Assembly (NCBI GenBank): GCA_025355595.1 | Contig: JANXZI010000551.1 | Location: 1 to 14,129 of the forward strand | Length of the DNA: 14,129 nt | Direction of reading: 5' to 3' | From: Spartobacteria bacterium | GTDB lineage: Bacteria > Verrucomicrobiota > Verrucomicrobiia > Chthoniobacterales > Chthoniobacteraceae | Part shown: one piece after another, positions 1 through 6,332 of the stretch | Layout: every line of letters starts with the position of its first letter | Position numbering within the stretch: the stretch's first letter is position 1 | Notes under the pieces: model-generated | Databases searched by the model: none | What the model saw: the letters and a program-made list of their open reading frames with translations, nothing else | What the model was told of the DNA's origin: nothing | Position numbers and translations under genes: made by a program

Positions 1-674
1 CCCGCACGGGCGCTGGCACCGTCGAAGCAAAAAAGGCGCGCAAAGCGGGACTCGTCCCGGCCGTCATCTACGGACGCCACATGGGCAAGCCGCAGAACCT
101 CCAGCTCGACGCAAAGGAACTCAAAGCCGCGCTCGGCAAGACCACCGGCGAGCACGTCCTCGTGGACCTCGAAATCACCGGCGGCGAAAAGACTCTCGCA
201 CTCATCCAGGACGTGCAGCATCACGCGCTGAAGCGCCACATCATGCACGTGGATTTCCACGCGCTGCGCGCCGATGAAAAGATGCACACCACCGTCCCCG
301 TCGTCTGCTTCGGTGAGGCGGCCGGCGTGAAGAACAACGGCGGCATTCTCGAGCAGCTCCTGCGCTCCATCGAGGTCGAGTGCTTGCCCAAGGATCTTCC
401 CGAATCCATCATCATTGATGTCACCCTTCTCGAAATCGGCGCGGCCATCCACATCAAGGATCTCGCCCTTCCCGCCGGCGTCACTGCGATGGGAAATCCG
501 GATATCAGCATCCTGCACGTCACCGCTCCGACCGTCGAGGAAGTCGTCGCCCCAGCCGCCGAGAGCGCAGCCGCGAAGGAACCCGAAGTCATCAAGGAAA
601 AGAAGCCCGAGGCCGGCGCAGAAGCCGCCGCTGGCGACAAGGGCAAGGACGCAAAACCCGCCGCGAAGAAGTAA
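1..674 (+). CDS. rplY: 50S ribosomal protein L25 (CTC/TL5 family), 5' end outside the window
   Basis: L25 binds 5S rRNA in the large ribosomal subunit; the long CTC form seen here has an extra C-terminal beta domain. The reading frame is open from base 3, so codons before the ATG at 81 are coding: they give RTGAGTVEAKKARKAG followed by LVPAVIYGRH, which is the conserved L25 N-terminal pattern (basic helix, then VPAVIYG). The ATG at 81 is therefore an internal methionine and the true start lies to the left of the window. About 223 residues are visible. The last ~45 are an Ala/Glu/Lys-rich, probably disordered tail ending in PAAKK, common in CTC-type L25. The gene heads a run with pth (18-bp gap), rpsF and ssb. 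Family call is firm; start unknown. Confidence 0.95.
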   Translation, partial: RTGAGTVEAKKARKAGLVPAVIYGRHMGKPQNLQLDAKELKAALGKTTGEHVLVDLEITGGEKTLALIQDVQHHALKRHIMHVDFHALRADEKMHTTVPVVCFGEAAGVKNNGGILEQLLRSIEVECLPKDLPESIIIDVTLLEIGAAIHIKDLALPAGVTAMGNPDISILHVTAPTVEEVVAPAAESAAAKEPEVIKEKKPEAGAEAAAGDKGKDAKPAAKK

Positions 675-692
675 TTATTCCGGCCCGGATGA

Positions 693-1283
693 ATGGCTCC
701 CGAAGGATCCACATTCCGACTGCTCGTCGGCCTGGGAAATCCTGGCCGGGAGTATTCGGGCACCCGTCACAACGTCGGCTTCGCGGTCCTCGACCGTCTC
801 GCCGCCACGATGGGCGCCACATTCCGGGCTGACAAAAAATGGCAGGCCGACGCCGCCAGCAATGGCCGCGTCTGGCTCCTGAAACCGCAGACCTACATGA
901 ACCTCAGCGGCGAAAGCGTGAGCGCACTTGTTCGATTTTACCAAATCGAGCCCGCCCGCGTACTCGTCGTGCTCGACGACATGGCGCTCCCGCTGGGCCG
1001 CCTGCGGATCCGCGAGCGGGGCAGCCACGGCGGCCACAACGGCCTCCGCAGCATCCTCGATCATCTCGGCACGCAGGATGTCCCGCGGCTGCGCGTCGGC
1101 ATCGGCTCCTCGGAGCCCGGTGCCGCTGTCGGCCATGTCCTCGGCAGATTTGCCGTGGACGAGCGGGCGCTCGTCGAGCAATCTCTCGACCGCGCCGTCG
1201 AGGCCGTCCGGTTTGCGCAGGAAAATGACCTGCCCTCCGCAATGAACAAATTCAACAACCACACACCCACATCACCACTATGA
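693..1283 (+). CDS. pth: Peptidyl-tRNA hydrolase
   Basis: Cytoplasmic esterase that releases peptides from prematurely dissociated peptidyl-tRNA and so recycles tRNA. The 196-residue length is normal for bacterial Pth. Visible hallmarks: GLGNPG (13-18, with N16), TRHNVGF with the catalytic His at 26, KPQTYMNLSG with N70, Asp95 in VLDDMALPLG (matching E. coli Asp93 by my alignment), and GSHGGHNGL with N116. The start at 693 follows the rplY stop by 18 bp; another ATG at 689 is out of frame. No clear Shine-Dalgarno is seen. The stop codon overlaps the rpsF start as ATGA (1280-1283), so the two are probably translationally coupled. Confidence 0.97.
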   Translation: MAPEGSTFRLLVGLGNPGREYSGTRHNVGFAVLDRLAATMGATFRADKKWQADAASNGRVWLLKPQTYMNLSGESVSALVRFYQIEPARVLVVLDDMALPLGRLRIRERGSHGGHNGLRSILDHLGTQDVPRLRVGIGSSEPGAAVGHVLGRFAVDERALVEQSLDRAVEAVRFAQENDLPSAMNKFNNHTPTSPL

Positions 1284-1588
1284 AACACCGTTACGAGGGA
1301 CTCCTCGTTCTCAACGTCAAAGGCAAGGAAGACAGCGCGCAGAAAATCATCGAGCGCCTCGAAAAAGATTTCGCCACCGAAGGCGCGAAGGTCGAGTCCG
1401 TCCAGAAGATGGACCAGCGCCACTTCACCTACGTCAAAGGCGATCTCGACAGCGGCTACTTTGTGAACTTCGTCTTCAGCGCCGAACCCGCGCAACTCGA
1501 CAGCATCAAGGCCCGCTTCAAGCTCGACGGCGAGGTGTACCGCCAGCAGTACGCCCGCCTCGCCGCGAAGCAGAAGGCCGCAGCGTAG
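1280..1588 (+). CDS. rpsF: 30S ribosomal protein S6
   Basis: S6 is a component of the small-subunit platform, where it pairs with S18. The 102-residue protein starts MKHRYEGLLVL, the usual S6 beginning (RYE followed by a hydrophobic strand). It continues with a helix (AQKIIERLEKDF) and ends in an Ala/Lys tail. The strand motif near residue 48, RHFTYVKGDLDSGYFVNF, matches the conserved (R)(R/H)LAYPIxK...GYYV region of the family. The start overlaps the pth stop. ssb follows after 51 bp. I do not see rpsR (S18), the binding partner, in the window. Confidence 0.95.
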   Translation: MKHRYEGLLVLNVKGKEDSAQKIIERLEKDFATEGAKVESVQKMDQRHFTYVKGDLDSGYFVNFVFSAEPAQLDSIKARFKLDGEVYRQQYARLAAKQKAAA

Positions 1589-1639
1589 TCCGCCCGCACC
1601 CTTTTCCCCGGACGCCGAAACGCCCAGCTCCTCGCGCAC

Positions 1640-2134
1640 ATGCCAAACCTGAACAAAGTCATGCTCATGGGAAACCTCACGAGGGATCCCGAGATCAAGT
1701 ACACGCCCAAAGGTACCGCGATCGCAAACTTCGGCATCGCCATCAACCGCGTGTTCACACCGGAAGGCGGCGAGAAACGCGAGGAGGTCACGTTCATTGA
1801 CCTCGAAGCGTGGGGCCGCACCGCGGAAGTCATCGGCGAGTATTTCAAGAAGGGAAAACCGATCTTCATCGAAGGCCGGCTGAAGCTCGACTCCTGGGAC
1901 GACAAGACGACCGGAAAAAAAATGAGCAAGCTGCGCGTCGTCGTCGAGAGTTTCGAGTTTCTCGGCAGCCGCGAAGGCGGCGGCGGCGGCGAGGGCGGCG
2001 GCGACAGCGGCGGTTCCTCGCAATCCGCCCCGGCCCGCAGTAGCGCCCCACCGCAGCGCCGCCCACCCGCAAGCCCGCCACGCCCGCCCGCCGATCCTGA
2101 TCTCGACGTGCAGGCCGACGACGTGCCGTTCTAA
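1640..2134 (+). CDS. ssb: Single-stranded DNA-binding protein
   Basis: Binds and protects single-stranded DNA in replication, repair and recombination, and recruits partner enzymes through its C-terminal tip. The OB fold covers about residues 1-110, with the typical opening LNKVMLMGNLTRDPEIKYTP, then FGIAINR, FIDLEAWGRTAEVI and KGKPIFIEGRLK. A Gly-rich linker follows (roughly 113-128), then a Pro/Arg/Ser-rich stretch. The extreme C-terminus is DVQADDVPF, a good match to the acidic DDDIPF tip that binds SSB partners. The 164-residue length is normal. The position behind rpsF is a classic arrangement. The gene is complete. Confidence 0.96.
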   Translation: MPNLNKVMLMGNLTRDPEIKYTPKGTAIANFGIAINRVFTPEGGEKREEVTFIDLEAWGRTAEVIGEYFKKGKPIFIEGRLKLDSWDDKTTGKKMSKLRVVVESFEFLGSREGGGGGEGGGDSGGSSQSAPARSSAPPQRRPPASPPRPPADPDLDVQADDVPF

Positions 2135-2163
2135 AACGCTGCACATCGTCAGCCCACATGGCG

Positions 2164-2181
2164 TTGACGTGCCCCGCACGT
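2164..2181. promoter_or_regulatory. Candidate promoter/operator for the toxin-antitoxin pair
   Basis: The bases ACGTG-CCCCG-CACGT (2167-2181) form a 5-bp perfect inverted repeat with a 5-base spacer, ending 17 bases before the antitoxin ATG. The sequence TTGACG at 2164-2169 resembles a -35 box and overlaps the left arm. Ribbon-helix-helix antitoxins usually repress their own promoter by binding such short palindromes. The site is seen directly; the regulatory role is inferred, and no good -10 box is visible. Confidence 0.3.
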
Positions 2182-2198
2182 TACCGCAATGTCCGGCC

Positions 2199-2429
2199 AT
2201 GAGTACCGTCACCGTCGCCGTCCCCGATCCCCTCGATGCGGCGATGGCCGAACGCATCAAGACGGTGGGAGCGCGCTCGAAAGAGGAATACCTGCTCAGT
2301 CTCGTGGAAGCCGACTGCGCGGCGAGTGAGTTGGAGTCGGTGCTCGCGCAGCGCGTCGCGGGGCCATTCGCGCCGTGGCCTGACGATTGGAAGGGCCAAG
2401 TACGCACGGCAGCCCGCGGGCTCGCGTGA
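2199..2429 (+). CDS. Ribbon-helix-helix (ParD/CopG-like) antitoxin
   Basis: A 76-residue protein beginning MSTVTVAVPDPLDAAMAERI: a short amphipathic strand (TVTVAVP) followed by two helices, the pattern of the ribbon-helix-helix DNA-binding fold. The C-terminal part (WPDDWKGQVRTAARGLA) would be the toxin-binding region. A GTG at 2169 would add 10 residues, but the ATG at 2199 puts the strand at the N-terminus as the fold requires. The stop overlaps the toxin start (GTGA at 2426-2429), the tight coupling typical of antitoxin-toxin pairs. It lies 64 bp after ssb and may use its own promoter. The fold is inferred from pattern only, and the subfamily is uncertain. Confidence 0.7.
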   Translation: MSTVTVAVPDPLDAAMAERIKTVGARSKEEYLLSLVEADCAASELESVLAQRVAGPFAPWPDDWKGQVRTAARGLA

Positions 2430-2748
2430 AGATCGAACTCCACGCCGCGGTTCTGGCGCAGGATTTGCCAGCGATCTATTCCTTCATCGCAAAAGCCGAT
2501 CCCGATGCCGCCGAGAGGGTGCTCGACGGCGTGGAGCAAACCTTCGAGGTCCTCGCGCACCAACCGGTCAGCGGCGTCCGTTATCCGACGCGAAACCCAC
2601 TGCTGCAAAATGTTCGTATGCTCCGGTCCACGATTTTCCGAACTATCTCGTATTCTACCGCATCGAAGGCGCCGCCATCCATGTGCTCTACGTCGTCCAC
2701 GGGGCGCGTGATCTCCCGCGGCTGTTCCGCAGTGAACCTAGGGGATAA
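2426..2748 (+). pseudogene. ParE/RelE-superfamily toxin with a -1 frameshift
   Basis: Starts with GTG at 2426, overlapping the antitoxin stop. The first ~65 residues, VKIELHAAVLAQDLPAIYSF onwards, look like a ParE/RelE toxin: a strand, then two helices, with VSGVRYPTRNPLLQNVRML leading into the central strands. After the codon for Met at 2618-2620 the frame breaks. The expected continuation PVHDFPNYLVFYRIEG then IHVLYVVHGARDLPRLF is read from the neighbouring frame, starting with CCG at 2623, and ends at a stop at 2746-2748. Inserting one base near 2621-2625 (CTCCGG, perhaps originally with three C) joins the halves into about 107 residues, a normal toxin length. There is no slippery heptamer to suggest programmed frameshifting. 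As written, the uncorrected frame runs on to 2830 with unrelated sequence. Either a real inactivating mutation or a sequencing error. Confidence 0.75.
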
Positions 2749-2826
2749 GCGCGGCCACCGTCGCCGGAAAAGTCATCTTTCGTTTTGGCGCTCACAGACA
2801 CTCACACGCCCGACTATCCCCTCTCG

Positions 2827-3732
2827 ATGAAGACGCTCACCCTCGGCACCAGTCCCCTCACCTGCACCCGTCTCGCGTACGGCTGCTGGCGGCTCGCGGG
2901 CAGCGAAGGCGGACCGCAGCTCGATGACTCCATCGGCATGGCCGCAGTGCGCGCGGCATACGACGCGGGCTATACCCTCTTCGACAACGCGGACATCTAC
3001 GGCCGCGGCGAGTGCGAGCGCATCTTCGGCAAAGTGCTGCGCGACACGCCGGGCATGAGGGAGCGCATCGTCCTCGCGACGAAGTGCGGCATCTGCCCGC
3101 CGCGGGATGGCCGCACGCACTGTTACGACTCGTCATCCGCGTACATCATCGAGTCCGTCGAAGGCTCGCTCAAGCGCATCGGCACGGACTTCGTGGACCT
3201 GCTGATGATCCACCGTCCGGATTTTCTCGGCGATCCCGCCGACATCGCCGCGGCGTTCGCGCAACTCCGCGCACAGGGGAAAGTGCGCGAGTTTGGCGTG
3301 AGCAATTTTCGCCCATCGCAGCTCGCCACGCTGCAGAAGCACTGCCCCATGCCGCTCCTCGTAAATCAGGTCGAGGTGAGCCTCGCCGCGCTGTCGTGCC
3401 TCGACGACGGCACGCTCGACCAGTGCCTCGCCGAGCGCATCACACCGATGGCGTGGAGCCCGCTCGCAAAAGGCGCGCTGCTCGGCCCCGGGCGCGACGA
3501 GCGCGAGCAATCACTGCAGGCGCTTCTCGCAAAGATCGCCACGGAAAAAAATGCCACGCCCGCAGCCATCGCGCTCGCGTGGCTGCTCCGCCACCCGTCA
3601 CGGATGCAACCGATCATCGGCTCCACGAATCCCGCGCGCATCCGCGAGACCGTGCGCGCCGACGCCATCGATCTGTCACGCGGCGAGTGGTACTCGCTGC
3701 TGACCGCGGCGCGCGGGAAGCCGCTGCCGTAG
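2827..3732 (+). CDS. Aldo/keto reductase, YdhF-like
   Basis: Probable cytoplasmic NAD(P)H-dependent oxidoreductase of the aldo/keto reductase superfamily; the substrate cannot be read from the sequence. From the ATG at 2827 it is 301 residues, close to E. coli YdhF, which it resembles along most of its length. The catalytic tetrad is visible: Asp53 and Tyr58 in FDNADIYGRGE, Lys86 in ATKCG, and His129 in MIHRPD. Further family marks are KVREFGVSNF, NQVEVS, TPMAWSPL and QPIIGSTNPARI. An in-frame TTG at 2785 would add 14 residues, but the ATG gives the usual N-terminus. It is convergent with dapL across an inverted repeat. A gap of 78 bp follows the toxin remnant. Confidence 0.93.
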   Translation: MKTLTLGTSPLTCTRLAYGCWRLAGSEGGPQLDDSIGMAAVRAAYDAGYTLFDNADIYGRGECERIFGKVLRDTPGMRERIVLATKCGICPPRDGRTHCYDSSSAYIIESVEGSLKRIGTDFVDLLMIHRPDFLGDPADIAAAFAQLRAQGKVREFGVSNFRPSQLATLQKHCPMPLLVNQVEVSLAALSCLDDGTLDQCLAERITPMAWSPLAKGALLGPGRDEREQSLQALLAKIATEKNATPAAIALAWLLRHPSRMQPIIGSTNPARIRETVRADAIDLSRGEWYSLLTAARGKPLP

Positions 3733-3739
3733 CATCTAC

Positions 3740-3836
3740 GTAGCGTAGCTCTCCAGAGCTGCGCAGAGCAGCGCCATTCCAAAGATGCTCCGTTCCGCTT
3801 GCGATCAGCGTGCGCGGCTCTGGAGAGCTATGCTAC
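3740..3836. repeat. Imperfect inverted repeat between convergent genes
   Basis: The left arm 3740-3765 and right arm 3811-3836 are reverse complements at 24 of 26 positions, around a 45-base loop. The core of each arm is TAGCTCTCCAGAGC or its complement, which is itself partly self-complementary (GCTCTCCAGAGC). The right arm covers the dapL stop codon (3833-3835). There is no T-run, so this is not a standard intrinsic terminator, although a stem this long could end transcription from both sides. It looks like a dispersed genomic repeat element. The structure is directly seen; the role is inferred. Confidence 0.8.
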
Positions 3837-5071
3837 AGCTTCAGCGCCTTGATCCGCCGCGCGACTTCCTCCGCGTTCGCGCGCGAATTGAACGCGCTGA
3901 TGCGGAAATATCCCTCGCCCGCGGCGCCGAATCCCGCGCCCGGTGTGATGACGACATTCGCCTCGCCGAGCATCTTGTCGAACATCTCCCACGAGCCGAG
4001 CGAGCCGGGGCACTTCACCCAGATGTACGGCGCATTCACGCCGCCCCAAGTCTTCCAGCCTGCCGCCTGCGCGGCATCGCGAAGAATGCGCGCATTGCCC
4101 ATGTAGTGCTCGACGAGCGCGCGCACCTGCGCCTTGCCGTCGCTCGAATAAAGCGCCTCGGCTGCGCGCTGGATGATGTAGGCGACGCCGTTGAACTTTG
4201 TCGTCTGACGACGCAGCCACAGCGGGTGCAGCGGCTTCGTCTCACCTGATACAGTCGTGGCCATGAGCGACTTCGGCACGACCACAAATCCGCAGCGCAC
4301 GCCCGTGAAACCGCCGCTCTTCGAATAGCTGCGGAACTCGATCGCACACTCGCGCGCACCGGGAATCTCATAGATCGAATGCGGGACGCCGGGCTCGCTG
4401 ATGTATGTCTCATAGGCTGCATCGAAGAGGATGAGCGTGCCGTTCGCGCGAGCGTATGCGACCCACGCCTCAAGCTGTGGGCGTGTCATCACCGCACCGG
4501 TCGGGTTGTTTGGCGAGCAGAGGTAAATGACGTCCACCTGCTGCGTCGGTGGTGCAGGCGTGAAGCCGTTCGCCTCGTTGCCCTCGAGATACACGAGGCC
4601 CGCGTAGGCACCGCGCGCGTCCGCATCGCCCGTGTTCCCGGCCATCACGTTCGTATCCACATAGACGGGATACACGGGGTCGGTAACAGCGATGACGTTC
4701 TTCGCGCCGAGGATGTCGAGGATGTTGCCCGTGTCGCACTTCGTGCCGTCGCTCACGATGATCTCATCGTCCGCGATCTCGATGCCGTGCGCGCGGTAAT
4801 CATTTTCCGCGATCGCCTTGCGCAGCCACTCGTAGCCCTGCTCCGGCCCGTAGCCCTTGAACGTCTCGCGCACGCCCATCTCATCCACCGCCTTGTGCAG
4901 CGCGCTGCGCACCGCCTCGGGCAGCGGCTCCGTCACATCGCCGATGCCGCAGCGGATCATGCGCTTCGCGGCATCAGGATTCGCGTCGGTGAAGACCTTC
5001 ACGCGACGCGCGATTTCGGGAAAAAGGTAGCCGGCCTTGAGCTTGGAGTAGTTGTCGTTGAGGAATGCCAT
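3833..5071 (-). CDS. dapL: LL-diaminopimelate aminotransferase
   Basis: PLP-dependent enzyme converting tetrahydrodipicolinate directly to LL-2,6-diaminopimelate, a one-step route to lysine and peptidoglycan used by plants, Chlamydiae and Verrucomicrobia. The 412-residue length is typical. Diagnostic stretches: IRCGIGDVTEPLPEAV, FKGYGPEQGYEWLRKAI, IIVSDGTKCDTGNI, DPVYPVYVDTNVMAG, YLCSPNNPTGAV, LFDAAYETYI, PHSIYEIPGA, and FRSYSKSGGFTGVRCG with the PLP-binding Lys at about 251. I chose the ATG at 5071 because DapL proteins begin M-A-x-x-N-(D/E)-N-Y; the frame is open further upstream to 5248, but that part runs through repeat DNA. A promoter candidate sits at 5106-5134. Confidence 0.96.
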   Translation of the reverse strand: MAFLNDNYSKLKAGYLFPEIARRVKVFTDANPDAAKRMIRCGIGDVTEPLPEAVRSALHKAVDEMGVRETFKGYGPEQGYEWLRKAIAENDYRAHGIEIADDEIIVSDGTKCDTGNILDILGAKNVIAVTDPVYPVYVDTNVMAGNTGDADARGAYAGLVYLEGNEANGFTPAPPTQQVDVIYLCSPNNPTGAVMTRPQLEAWVAYARANGTLILFDAAYETYISEPGVPHSIYEIPGARECAIEFRSYSKSGGFTGVRCGFVVVPKSLMATTVSGETKPLHPLWLRRQTTKFNGVAYIIQRAAEALYSSDGKAQVRALVEHYMGNARILRDAAQAAGWKTWGGVNAPYIWVKCPGSLGSWEMFDKMLGEANVVITPGAGFGAAGEGYFRISAFNSRANAEEVARRIKALKL

Positions 5072-5105
5072 GATGCGGGAGTGCTGAGTGTTTTTCGGGG
5101 CGAGT

Positions 5106-5134
5106 CGTGTAGTGGCGGAATGCACGCGGGTCAA
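5106..5134 (-). promoter_or_regulatory. Candidate sigma70-type promoter of dapL
   Basis: On the minus strand TTGACC (5134-5129, five of six to the -35 consensus) is followed after exactly 17 bases by TACACG (5111-5106, three of six to the -10 consensus). The predicted transcript start is roughly 30 bases before the dapL ATG. The right spacing and position favour it; the -10 box is weak. An inverted-repeat arm (5135-5160) directly adjoins the -35 box. Confidence 0.4.
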
Positions 5135-5249
5135 TGTGGGAGAGGCTTCCAGCCTGTCCATCTGCGCTCGGTCAAGGCCGCCGTTCCCGGATTTGAAAGA
5201 CTCTTCTGATTCGTTCGCCCTTCCGGACAGGCAGGATGCCTGTCCCACA
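5135..5249. repeat. Imperfect inverted repeat with internal hairpins
   Basis: Arms 5135-5160 and 5224-5249 are reverse complements at 22 of 26 positions, separated by 63 bases. Each arm is also a small hairpin by itself: the right one has a perfect 9-bp stem (GGACAGGCA / TGCCTGTCC, 5225-5245) around GGA, and the left has AGGCT-TCC-AGCCT. This nested build, two hairpins that are mutually complementary, is typical of dispersed palindromic repeat elements. It lies just upstream of the dapL promoter candidate. Confidence 0.75.
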
Positions 5250-5330
5250 TTTCACGCAGGTGTTTTCCATTTGTCCCGCACCTGCCGCGGCGAAGAGGTT
5301 GCGCCTCACATGACGCAATAATCCCGATGC

Positions 5331-5351
5331 CCATGTCGCCAGCCGACATGG
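5331..5351. repeat. 8-bp hairpin
   Basis: CCATGTCG (5331-5338) and CGACATGG (5344-5351) form a perfect 8-bp stem around the loop CCAGC. It is one of three separate hairpins in the same gene-free interval. No T-run follows on either strand, so termination is not obvious. Confidence 0.6.
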
Positions 5352-5467
5352 AAAAGCGTGCGCCCGCGGCGTGGAAGATCGGAAAGCCCGTGCCGCTGCC
5401 GGGCTTCAGCAGCGAGCGGATGAGCACGCCGCAGCCGCGTTAGATAAGAAACCAGTTCAACGAAAGT

Positions 5468-5499
5468 CGGCGTGTATCGTCCCGGGACGATGCACGCCG
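5468..5499. repeat. 32-bp near-perfect palindrome, possible terminator of the coiled-coil gene
   Basis: The two 16-base halves meet at CCCGGG and are complementary at 15 of 16 positions. The odd pair is T opposite G, which is a G-U wobble in plus-sense RNA and A/C in minus-sense RNA. The palindrome starts 37 bases beyond the stop of the minus-strand gene at 5537. No clear U-run follows on the minus strand, so a terminator role is only possible. A binding site for a dimeric regulator or a repeat element are alternatives. Confidence 0.6.
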
Positions 5500-5536
5500 T
5501 CTGCGTTTCTGCTCCGGCAGCGAGCCGAAGTGGCGT

Positions 5537-5800
5537 TCACTTCTTAATTTTTGACGCCACTTCCCCAATCCCTTTGGCGAGCGCGTTAATGGCGTCCTGA
5601 AACTGATCCATTCGCTTGTCGATCCCATCCATTCGCTTCTCAAGATCGGTGCGAACCGTAACGGTGGTTTTATTTTCTTCCTCCAGATCCTTGTTGAAAT
5701 CCGACTTCTGCTCCGTGATCAGTTTTTTAACGTCGCCGATCTGTTTATTGAGGTTGGCCTGCACGGCCTGGAGTTCTTTCTTGGTTACTTCATCGCCCAT
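5537..5800 (-). CDS. Small coiled-coil protein of unknown function
   Basis: An 87-residue charged protein starting MGDEVTKKELQAVQANLNKQ. It has no signal peptide or membrane segment, so is probably cytoplasmic. Hydrophobic residues recur with heptad spacing in two stretches: about 9-45 (LQAVQANLNKQIGDVKKLI) and 53-85 (DLEKRMDGIDKRMDQFQDAI then NALAKGIGEVASKIKK). A short non-heptad TTVTVRT lies between, suggesting two coiled-coil segments that could fold back or oligomerise. An AGGA seven bases before the ATG is one of the few Shine-Dalgarno-like sites in the window and supports the start. I do not recognise a family. It is less GC-rich, with more Lys/Asn/Ile, than its neighbours, possibly a sign of transfer. 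No functional partner is evident nearby. Confidence 0.7.
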   Translation of the reverse strand: MGDEVTKKELQAVQANLNKQIGDVKKLITEQKSDFNKDLEEENKTTVTVRTDLEKRMDGIDKRMDQFQDAINALAKGIGEVASKIKK

Positions 5801-6316
5801 ATGATCGTCCTGTTGTTGGTGGTTATTGGTAGAGTCCTTAAAACCTGTCTAATCCGGCCGCAAGGCGTAACTCCGAGGCATTCGCTTTCACCGTGCCGCA
5901 CGGGAACGGGCCGGGGGAACGAGCGATAGACAAATAGTCGTGTTCAACCCTCACTGGCTCACCGTCGCAAAGCTGCCGCGTTCGCTTCGAGCGCTACTTC
6001 CGCGTCTCGATGAAAAAGCACGAGCGACTCGACCTGCGAGGCGGCGAGCGCGTCGGCGTAGCTCGGCATCGCGGACTCGCCGCGCTCGCAGCCGGCGACG
6101 ATTTTCGCGGAGGGATCAAGGATGGATTCGCGGAGGTTCCCTTGTTCTTCGTCACAAAGTCGCTCCCGCTTCCAAACAGGCCTTTCCGGCCACTCACTCC
6201 CCGGCACCGCCCGACGCCCGCGCGTTTCCGGCGCGGCGCGGTGAAAAGCGATGTGCTTGCAGCAATGCACCAACGATTGTTGCCCCGAAATCCCGCCCCG
6301 TTTCCGCCGGAAATGG
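5801..6316. other. Gene-free interval containing a decayed cytochrome fragment
   Basis: Of this 516-bp stretch, about 5939-6190 is recognisable as a broken copy of the 3' end of the cytochrome c gene at 10368-13259 (listed separately). The part next to the coiled-coil gene (5801-5938) should hold that gene's promoter, but I find no convincing boxes. Between 6191 and the autotransporter stop (6317) I see no gene or structure apart from a weak stem around the stop codon. Confidence 0.6.
5939..6190 (-). pseudogene. Remnant of a cytochrome c gene 3' end (duplicate of 10314-10589)
   Basis: Read on the minus strand, this stretch gives GLFGSGSDFVTKNKG, then in another frame NLRESILDPSAKIVAGCERG and ESAMPSYADALAASQVESLV. 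The intact protein has GLFGSERDFFTTEKKKG, then YLRESILDPSAKIVAGYERG and EYAMPSYAGALTVSQVESLI. Frames change at least twice: a deletion of roughly 25-30 bases near 6137, and one extra T near 6015 that changes the frame just before the stop. The heme-binding CxxCH part is absent. DNA similarity continues past the stop of the intact gene (GGCTCACCGTC at 5956 and 10331), so this is a DNA duplication, not a separate gene with a shared domain. Not functional. Confidence 0.85.
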
Positions 6317-6332
6317 CTAGAATTTCCAGCGG
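6304..6332 (-). terminator. Weak stem around the autotransporter stop codon
   Basis: Bases 6304-6314 and 6322-6332 are complementary at 10 of 11 positions (CCGCCGGAAAT / ATTTCCAGCGG), with the stop codon in the 7-base loop. No U-run follows on the minus strand. It may weakly stabilise or end the transcript, but could be chance. Confidence 0.2.

Larger units (their letters stand above)
5072..5536. other. Gene-free interval upstream of dapL, rich in hairpins
   Basis: This 465-bp stretch contains no gene I can support. It holds the dapL promoter candidate, an inverted repeat pair (5135-5249), a hairpin (5331-5351) and a long palindrome (5468-5499). An in-frame run at 5327-5443 on the plus strand would encode 38 residues (MPMSPADMEKRAPAAWKIG, then KPVPLPGFSSERMSTPQPR). 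It could be a C-terminal gene remnant or chance; I do not recognise it. Confidence 0.6.

Noticed and set aside
81..674. ATG at 81 as the start of L25
   Set aside because: The frame is open upstream and encodes the conserved L25 N-terminal pattern (ending VPAVIYG), so the real start is outside the window.
2621..2630. Programmed -1 frameshift in the toxin gene
   Set aside because: No X-XXY-YYZ slippery heptamer and no evident downstream stem; a one-base deletion is simpler.
4379..5209. 276-codon plus-strand frame opposite dapL
   Set aside because: Antisense of dapL, with shadow-like composition; dapL motifs on the other strand are unambiguous.
5135..5249. CRISPR array
   Set aside because: Only two arms, in inverted orientation, with no regular direct repeats or spacers; no cas genes in the window.
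5131..5427. 98-codon minus-strand frame upstream of dapL
   Set aside because: It is read through the inverted repeats (for example WDRHPACPEG and GWKPLPH come from the repeat arms) and has no family features.
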